Part shown: positions 58,108 through 64,000 of the stretch, in pieces
Layout of the letters: the number at the start of each line of letters is the position of its first letter
Numbering within the stretch: the first letter of the stretch is position 1
Origin: Rikenellaceae bacterium
GTDB lineage: Bacteria > Bacteroidota > Bacteroidia > Bacteroidales > Rikenellaceae
Direction of reading: 5' to 3'
Assembly: GCA_015059805.1 (NCBI GenBank)
Contig: SUZO01000003.1
Span: 62,001 to 126,000 of the forward strand
DNA length: 64,000 nt
The notes under the pieces: generated by a model
Databases searched by the model: none
What the model saw: the letters and a program-made list of their open reading frames with translations, nothing else
Told to the model about the DNA's origin: nothing
Program-made: the position numbers and the translations under genes

Positions 58108-58553
58108 TGTGTGAGTATTTTGTCTATTCTTTGGTTATTTAGTATCATCGGGTTGCCGAACCATACTATTCGGTATTTGTGGTCTATAATCATCCCACAA
58201 GGGGCATAGTCTATGCCAAAACGCTTGAAGTAGTCGCTCGCCTCAGTTGCGACCTTCTCGCCATCAGAGATTAGCTGCGAAAGCCATGGCTGACAACTAT
58301 TTATGCTCTCGCGGGTGAGAAATATAGCTCCAATATCGACTCTGCTCTTTAGAATGTTCTGCACATTGATAGTGGACAACCTGCATGGCTCACTTGACGA
58401 GTGGATAAAGCCGATGTAGAGATACTCGGATTCCGTAACAGATACATCAAGATGCCTTATTTGTCGTACTCTGTCCCCTGTAGCTACACTCTGAGCTGGC
58501 GCTACAAAGTGTAGTAGCGCAAAGAGTAGTAATATGGATGATTTTAGCTTCAT
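58089..58553 (-). CDS. Small exported thioredoxin-like (TlpA-like) hypothetical protein
   Basis: Signal peptide MKLKSSILLLFALLHFVAPAQS; YFKRFGIDYAPCGMIIDHKYRIVWFGNPM. Confidence 0.6.
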   Translation of the reverse strand: MKLKSSILLLFALLHFVAPAQSVATGDRVRQIRHLDVSVTESEYLYIGFIHSSSEPCRLSTINVQNILKSRVDIGAIFLTRESINSCQPWLSQLISDGEKVATEASDYFKRFGIDYAPCGMIIDHKYRIVWFGNPMILNNQRIDKILTQWTLQR

Positions 58554-58723
58554 ACGAACCACGAAGATATATATTTTTTACTAAAAAAGCAAGCGGCTGA
58601 AAAAATAGATGATTTTTGTAAAAAATCCTCTCTAATAATTTTTTAACCACGAAAAAAAGAGCTATCTTTGCGGAGTTTGAAATCATTATAACATAAGTAT
58701 AACACTTAAAACTAACAATCACT

Positions 58724-59128
58724 ATGAAAGTTTCACACATTGAGCATCTCGGTATCGCAGTTAAGAACCTTGATGAGGCTATCCCTTACTGGGAGAATGT
58801 ATTGGGTCTAAAATGTTACAAGATTGAGGAGGTTGCAGACCAGAAGGTACGCACTGCATTCTTTATGCTTGGTCAGACTAAGATTGAGCTTTTGGAGCCA
58901 ACTTGCGAGGAGTCTACAATCGCTAAGTTCATTGAGAACCGTGGCGTAGGTATCCACCACATGGCTCTTGCTTGCGAGAATATCGAGGAGCAGCTTGCAG
59001 ATGCAACTGAGAAGGGTCTTCGTCTTATTGATGCCACTCCACGCAAGGGTGCAGACGATATGACTATCGCTTTCCTTCATCCAAAGTCTACACAGGGTAT
59101 CCTTACTGAGCTGTGCGAAAAGAAGTAA
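58724..59128 (+). CDS. mce: Methylmalonyl-CoA epimerase
   Basis: HIEHLGIAVKNLDEAIPYWENVLGL, GVGIHHMALACENIE; glyoxalase fold; start of decarboxylase operon; TATCTTTG promoter motif at ~58663. Confidence 0.95.
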   Translation: MKVSHIEHLGIAVKNLDEAIPYWENVLGLKCYKIEEVADQKVRTAFFMLGQTKIELLEPTCEESTIAKFIENRGVGIHHMALACENIEEQLADATEKGLRLIDATPRKGADDMTIAFLHPKSTQGILTELCEKK

Positions 59129-59149
59129 TTTTTTAATTTCATACATACT

Positions 59150-60712
59150 ATGAGCGAAATTCAGAATAAAATCAACAAACTCATCGAGAACCGCGAAACG
59201 GCTCGTTTGGGTGGTGGCGAGAAGGCTATTGAGAAGCAGCACGAGAAGGGCAAGTTCACTGCTCGTGAGCGTATCCAGATGTTGCTTGACGAGGGCAGCT
59301 TTGAGGAGTTTGATATGTTTGTAACACACCGTTGCTACGACTTCGGTATGGAGAAGAAGCACACCTTTGGTGATGGCGTTGTGACAGGTTACGGTACTAT
59401 TGACGGTCGTCTTGTTTACGTATTTGCACAGGACTTCACCGTTACTGCAGGTTCACTCTCACTTGCTCTTGCAGACAAGATTTGCAAGGTTATGGATATG
59501 GCTATGCGCAATGGTGCTCCATGTATCGGTCTTAACGACTCTGGTGGTGCTCGTATCCAGGAGGGTGTAAACGCTTTGGCTGGTTACGCAAATATCTTCC
59601 AGCGTAACGTTATGGCTTCTGGTGTTATCCCGCAGATTTCAGCTATCTTCGGTCCTTGCGCTGGTGGTGCTGTTTACTCTCCAGCTCTTACCGACTTCAT
59701 CATCATGAAGAAGAACACCTCAAATATGTTCCTTACTGGTCCTAAGGTTGTTAAGACCGTTACTGGTGAGGATGTAACCCAGGAGCAGCTCGGTGGTGCA
59801 ACTGTTCACGCTACAAAGTCTGGTGTTGCTCAGTTCGCTGTTGATACTGAGGAGGAGGGTATTGCCCTTATCCGCAAGCTCATCTCATATATGCCTCAGA
59901 ACAATATGGAGGATGCTCCACTTGCAGTTTGCACAGATAGCATCGCTCGTCTTGAGGACTCTCTGAACGAGATTATCCCTGAGAATCCTAACCAGGCATA
60001 CGATATGTACGAGGTTATCAAGGCTATCGTTGATAATGGCGACTATCTTGAGTCTTCTGCTGCTTATGCAAAGAATATCATCACTTGCTTTGCTCGCTTT
60101 AACGGTCAGAGCGTAGGTATTATCGCTAACCAGCCTAAGTTTATGGCAGGTGTGCTTGATATTAACGCCTCTCGTAAGGCTGCACGTTTTGTTCGCTTCT
60201 GCGACGCGTTCAATATTCCTATCGTCACCCTTGTAGATGTTCCAGGCTTCCTTCCAGGTACAACTCAGGAGTATGGTGGTGTAATTACTCACGGTGCAAA
60301 GCTTCTGTTTGCATACTGCGAGGCTACAGTGCCAAAGGTAACTGTTACCCTTCGTAAGGCATACGGTGGTGCGTATATCGTTATGTCATCTAAGCACATC
60401 CGTGGTGATATCAACTACGCATGGCCAATGGCTGAGATTGCAGTTATGGGTGCAAGCGGTGCTGTTGAGGTTCTTCACGCTAAGGCACTGGCTGCATTTA
60501 CAGACCCAGCAGAGAAGGCTAAGTTTATTGCAGAGAAGGAGCAGGAGTACAAGGATCTGTTCTCAAATCCATACAATGCAGCTCGTTACGGATATATTGA
60601 CGATGTTATTGAGCCACGTAACACTCGTTTCCGTATTATCCGCGCTCTTCAGTCACTTGCTACAAAGCGTCTGCAGAACCCAGCTAAGAAACACTCTAAC
60701 ATTCCATTGTAA
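59150..60712 (+). CDS. Acyl-CoA carboxyltransferase (methylmalonyl-CoA decarboxylase alpha / propionyl-CoA carboxylase beta)
   Basis: [64 protein letters not shown]. Confidence 0.95.
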   Translation: MSEIQNKINKLIENRETARLGGGEKAIEKQHEKGKFTARERIQMLLDEGSFEEFDMFVTHRCYDFGMEKKHTFGDGVVTGYGTIDGRLVYVFAQDFTVTAGSLSLALADKICKVMDMAMRNGAPCIGLNDSGGARIQEGVNALAGYANIFQRNVMASGVIPQISAIFGPCAGGAVYSPALTDFIIMKKNTSNMFLTGPKVVKTVTGEDVTQEQLGGATVHATKSGVAQFAVDTEEEGIALIRKLISYMPQNNMEDAPLAVCTDSIARLEDSLNEIIPENPNQAYDMYEVIKAIVDNGDYLESSAAYAKNIITCFARFNGQSVGIIANQPKFMAGVLDINASRKAARFVRFCDAFNIPIVTLVDVPGFLPGTTQEYGGVITHGAKLLFAYCEATVPKVTVTLRKAYGGAYIVMSSKHIRGDINYAWPMAEIAVMGASGAVEVLHAKALAAFTDPAEKAKFIAEKEQEYKDLFSNPYNAARYGYIDDVIEPRNTRFRIIRALQSLATKRLQNPAKKHSNIPL

Positions 60713-60726
60713 AAACCGTTTGATTT

Positions 60727-61080
60727 ATGGATAAATTAGCAAATGCAGGATGGTCTGAAATGCTGCTTATGGCGCTTATCGGCTTCCTTTTGGTCTTTGC
60801 GGTATTGGTGCTGCTCATCTTCGTTATGAAGGGTATGGGTTGGTTCTTTACTCGTGATCGTAAGCCAAAGGCGGCAGCTGTTACATCGTCAGAGCCTGCA
60901 CTCGACCATGCAATTAGCGATCAGGAGATTGCTGCGGCAATTATCACCGCACTCAAGCTCTACAAGAGCAATCTGCACGATCAGGAGTCGGAGATGCTTA
61001 CCATCAACCGCATCACTCGTGCATACTCGCCTTGGAACTCAAAAATTCACGGACTTACTCAGGTACCTGAGAAAAAATAA
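60727..61080 (+). CDS. OadG-family sodium-pump decarboxylase gamma subunit
   Basis: Single N-terminal TM helix plus charged tail; operon position. Confidence 0.82.
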   Translation: MDKLANAGWSEMLLMALIGFLLVFAVLVLLIFVMKGMGWFFTRDRKPKAAAVTSSEPALDHAISDQEIAAAIITALKLYKSNLHDQESEMLTINRITRAYSPWNSKIHGLTQVPEKK

Positions 61081-61092
61081 TTTGAACGCAAT

Positions 61093-61548
61093 ATGAAAAA
61101 ATATTCATTGAAAATCAACGGCAATCAGTACGAGGTAAAGATTGACGACGTAAACGAGGCATCTACTTTGGCTCACGTTACTGTAAACGGCACAAAGTAC
61201 GATGTAGAGATTGAGGGTGGTAAGGCTACAGGTGCTAAGAAGCCTGCCGTAGCTCCTGCTCCAGCAGCTACAGGTCTCTCTGTAACCCCTAAGACCCCTA
61301 TCGCATCTAAGCCTGCAGCAGCTCCTGCAGCTACTGGTGCTAAGGTCACTTGTCCACTTCCAGGTACAGTTATCTCTATCAATGTTAAGGAGGGTGACAC
61401 TGTTGCTGCAGGTCAGACACTTCTTGTACTTGAGGCTATGAAGATGGAGAACAACATTGACGCTGAGCGCGGTGGTGTTGTTAAGCAGATTCTCGTAGCT
61501 GCTGGTGCAACTGTTATGGAGGGTGATGTACTAATCGTAATCGAGTAG
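61093..61548 (+). CDS. Biotin carboxyl carrier protein subunit
   Basis: LVLEAMKMENNIDAE biotinylation motif; Ala/Pro linker. Confidence 0.95.
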   Translation: MKKYSLKINGNQYEVKIDDVNEASTLAHVTVNGTKYDVEIEGGKATGAKKPAVAPAPAATGLSVTPKTPIASKPAAAPAATGAKVTCPLPGTVISINVKEGDTVAAGQTLLVLEAMKMENNIDAERGGVVKQILVAAGATVMEGDVLIVIE

Positions 61549-61554
61549 TAAACT

Positions 61555-62760
61555 ATGGTTGCTTTATTAGAATCAAATTTCATCTTCGAAAGTCTCGTCA
61601 AATTTGCTGAGACTTCGGGTTTCGGAGCCTTCTTTGCTGAGGGTGGATGGAAGTATTTGGTGATGATTGCATTAGCCTGCTTCCTACTCTACCTTGCCAT
61701 CAAGAAGCAGTTTGAGCCACTGCTGCTGCTCCCTATTGCTTTTGGTATGCTACTTACCAATCTCCCAGGTGCTGATATGTTCCACCCAACCCTTTTTGAT
61801 GAGGGACAGATTGATTGGTACGACCTCTATAAGACGGGTGGTCTTCTTGACTTCCTCTATCTTGGTGTTAAGTTGGGAATTTACCCTTGTCTTATCTTCG
61901 TTGGCGTAGGTGCAATGACCGACTTCGGTCCGCTGATTGCTAACCCAAAGAGTTTCCTTTTGGGCGCAGCTGCTCAGCTCGGTATCTTCGCTACCTTCCT
62001 TGGCGCATACGCTCTTGGTTTTGAACCTAATGAGTGTGGTAGTATCGGTATTATCGGTGGCGCAGATGGTCCAACATCTATCTTCCTTACCGCTCGCCTT
62101 GCTCCAGAGCTCCTTGGCCCTATCGCTATCGCTGCTTACTCTTATATGGCTCTCGTGCCAGTTATCCAGCCGCCAATTATGCGCGCGCTGACAACTGATA
62201 AGGAGCGTCGCATTAAGATGTCACAGCTCCGTCAGGTATCAAAGACCGAGAAGATTCTCTTCCCAATTATCATCGCTATCGTTATTTCACTGCTCCTCCC
62301 ATCTGCAGCTCCACTTGTAGGCTGTCTGATGCTTGGTAACCTTATCAAGGAGTGCGGCGTTGTTGATCGTCTTTCAAAGACTGTTCAGAACGAGCTGATG
62401 AATATCGTGGTTATCTTCCTCGGTATCTCTGTAGGTGCTACTGCCACTGCAGCATCATTCCTCAACGTCAAGACTCTGGGTATCCTCGTTCTGGGTATCC
62501 TCGCCTTTAGCTGTGGTAGCGCAGGTGGTGTTCTGCTTGCTAAGTTTATGAACCTCTTTGCTAAGGAGGGTAACAAGATTAACCCACTCATCGGTTCTGC
62601 AGGTGTGTCAGCCGTTCCTATGGCTGCGCGCGTATCTCAGACCGTTGGTCAGGAGTACGACAAGTCAAACTTCCTTCTTATGCACGCTATGGGTCCAAAC
62701 GTGGCGGGCGTAGTAGGCTCGGCGGTTGCTGCGGGTATTCTTCTCGCCTTCCTCGGATAA
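61555..62760 (+). CDS. Sodium ion-translocating decarboxylase beta subunit
   Basis: [52 protein letters not shown] motifs. Confidence 0.95.
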   Translation: MVALLESNFIFESLVKFAETSGFGAFFAEGGWKYLVMIALACFLLYLAIKKQFEPLLLLPIAFGMLLTNLPGADMFHPTLFDEGQIDWYDLYKTGGLLDFLYLGVKLGIYPCLIFVGVGAMTDFGPLIANPKSFLLGAAAQLGIFATFLGAYALGFEPNECGSIGIIGGADGPTSIFLTARLAPELLGPIAIAAYSYMALVPVIQPPIMRALTTDKERRIKMSQLRQVSKTEKILFPIIIAIVISLLLPSAAPLVGCLMLGNLIKECGVVDRLSKTVQNELMNIVVIFLGISVGATATAASFLNVKTLGILVLGILAFSCGSAGGVLLAKFMNLFAKEGNKINPLIGSAGVSAVPMAARVSQTVGQEYDKSNFLLMHAMGPNVAGVVGSAVAAGILLAFLG

Positions 62761-62805
62761 TTTTGACGTGATAGCGGCACATTTCCTTCCGCTAACCTAT
62801 ATATC

Positions 62806-62845
62806 AGTAAAGGGTAGTACTTGTGGTACGACCCTTTGCTGTTTT
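62806..62845 (+). terminator. Terminator of the decarboxylase operon
   Basis: agtaaagggt...accctttgctgtttt. Confidence 0.75.
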
Positions 62846-62884
62846 ATATGCCGAGTGGGGCACTCTTCAGAGAGTATAGGGTAA

Positions 62885-63446
62885 GATGTAACACGATGTA
62901 ACACCGAGTAACAGCACTACACACCCCTGTTACAGCGTTACATTGTTACATTTAAGAGCGACCTTACGGAGCGCACCGAGCAAACAAACACGTGTGCGAA
63001 CAAAAGCGAACAAATCCAAACAGCTCTAACGCCCCTGTTTGGTTGTTCGGTGTTCGGTTGGCTCTGACAACAAAATTAGCACTTTGATTTAGTGGCGTGT
63101 GATAAATGACATTTAATGACAAGGGCTTTCAGCCCTAAATGGCATTGAATAGCACGCACAGCGCGCAGTATTAAGGGCGTTAGCCCGCTGCCATTCATTG
63201 CCATTCACTGTTATTGTGCGCTCTCTAAACGCCCTAATATCCTTAAACACCTTAATTTCACTACTGTCGGCAAAGGCGAGCTAATGCCGAAATGTAACGA
63301 TGTAACACAGTAACAGGGGCACGTACAGCTGTTACTCGGTGTTACCCAGCGTTACACTCTGTACTCTGTACTCTAAAAAGCTAACGGCTAATGCCGAAAT
63401 GTAACGATGTAACACTGTAACAGGGGTACGCACGGCTGTTACACTC
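62885..63446. repeat. Family of GTAAC/CGAAC-rich hairpin elements (inverted and direct copies)
   Basis: 62885-62952 is close to the reverse complement of 63290-63359; truncated direct copy 63397-63446; analogous CGAACA hairpin ~62997-63056. Confidence 0.85.
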
Positions 63447-63626
63447 AGTTTTCAGTTTTCAGTTCTCTGTTCTCAGTTCTCTGTTCTCTTTCCTTTGTCC
63501 GACCACAGAGTTATTTTGTCTGCTCATAGTCAAAAACTTACAGTTCGCAGTTAAATGGATATTTAGCCTATGTAGTATTCATTTTTATTTGTATATTTGT
63601 TACAGAGAAATTATAACTAAACGAAT

Positions 63627-64000
63627 ATGAATATTACCGTAACTATTGATTATCGCACAGCGTGGGGCGAGAGGGTTGTTCTCATGCTGGCGGATGGTAA
63701 GAGGGTAGACATGAGTTGCTCTGGCAGCAAGTGGGTTGCTATGTTCACTGTTCCTAAGAGCACAAAGCAGCTGAGCTATCGTTTTGAGGTATTGGGTAGT
63801 GATGAGCAGACCATTCGCACAGAGTGGGGTGAGGGTCACACTTATGCTATAGCGGCAGATACTAAGTATCTTATTGTTGAGGATTGCTGGTCCGAGCGCC
63901 CTCAAAATCGTGCTTTCTACACCTCAATGTTTACTGATACCATCTTCGCTCACGCCATGCAGGCGATGCCTAAGCTCTCAACAGCTGGTGTACGTTTAGA
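63627..64000 (+). CDS. 4-alpha-glucanotransferase-like (MalQ with N-terminal CBM20-like domain), 3' truncated by window edge
   Basis: Open frame from ATG 63627: MNITVTIDYRTAWGERVVLMLADGKRVDMSCSGSKWVAMFTVPKSTKQLSYRFEVLGSDEQTIRTEWGEGHTYAIAADTKYLIVEDCWSERPQNRAFYTSMFTDTIFAH; TATATTTG promoter motif at ~63592. Confidence 0.75.
   Translation, partial: MNITVTIDYRTAWGERVVLMLADGKRVDMSCSGSKWVAMFTVPKSTKQLSYRFEVLGSDEQTIRTEWGEGHTYAIAADTKYLIVEDCWSERPQNRAFYTSMFTDTIFAHAMQAMPKLSTAGVRL

Noticed and set aside
58724-62760. Novel system at the biotin/decarboxylase cluster
   Set aside because: Gene order epimerase, carboxyltransferase, gamma, biotin carrier, beta is the known Na+-translocating methylmalonyl-CoA decarboxylase operon of propionate-producing Bacteroidales.

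Overview
This 64 kb window looks like a Bacteroidales chromosome, possibly Alistipes/Rikenellaceae-like. That assignment is inferred from the SusC/SusD pair, TAnnTTTG-type promoter motifs and gene content; no search was run. Most of it is readable housekeeping and metabolic DNA: (i) the 3' part of a polysaccharide utilization locus (SusC, SusD, DUF1735/discoidin lipoprotein, calcineurin-like phosphoesterase, GH27); (ii) a conserved HU-like / sigma-54 regulator / LptE / TPR / SecG block; (iii) a [FeFe]-hydrogenase with HydE, HydG and HydF, lying between two large paralogous beta-helix lipoproteins; (iv) a Na+-translocating methylmalonyl-CoA decarboxylase operon with epimerase and MeaB; (v) a GH78 rhamnosidase, glutamate decarboxylase, an M64-peptidase multidomain lipoprotein and the start of a malQ-like gene. 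The most unusual signals are non-coding or structural: a five-unit ~190 bp array downstream of tRNA-Ser whose units carry reverse-complement tRNA-Ser fragments plus a perfect stem-loop; an ~160 bp tandem duplication downstream of tRNA-Lys containing the tRNA 3' end (compare E. coli tyrT/rtT); a ~2.7 kb insert of exported-protein genes plus a structured RNA candidate, bracketed by a 76 bp duplication of the 3' end of an NCS2 permease gene; and a family of GTAAC-rich hairpins before malQ. No CRISPR array, prophage or transposase was recognised.
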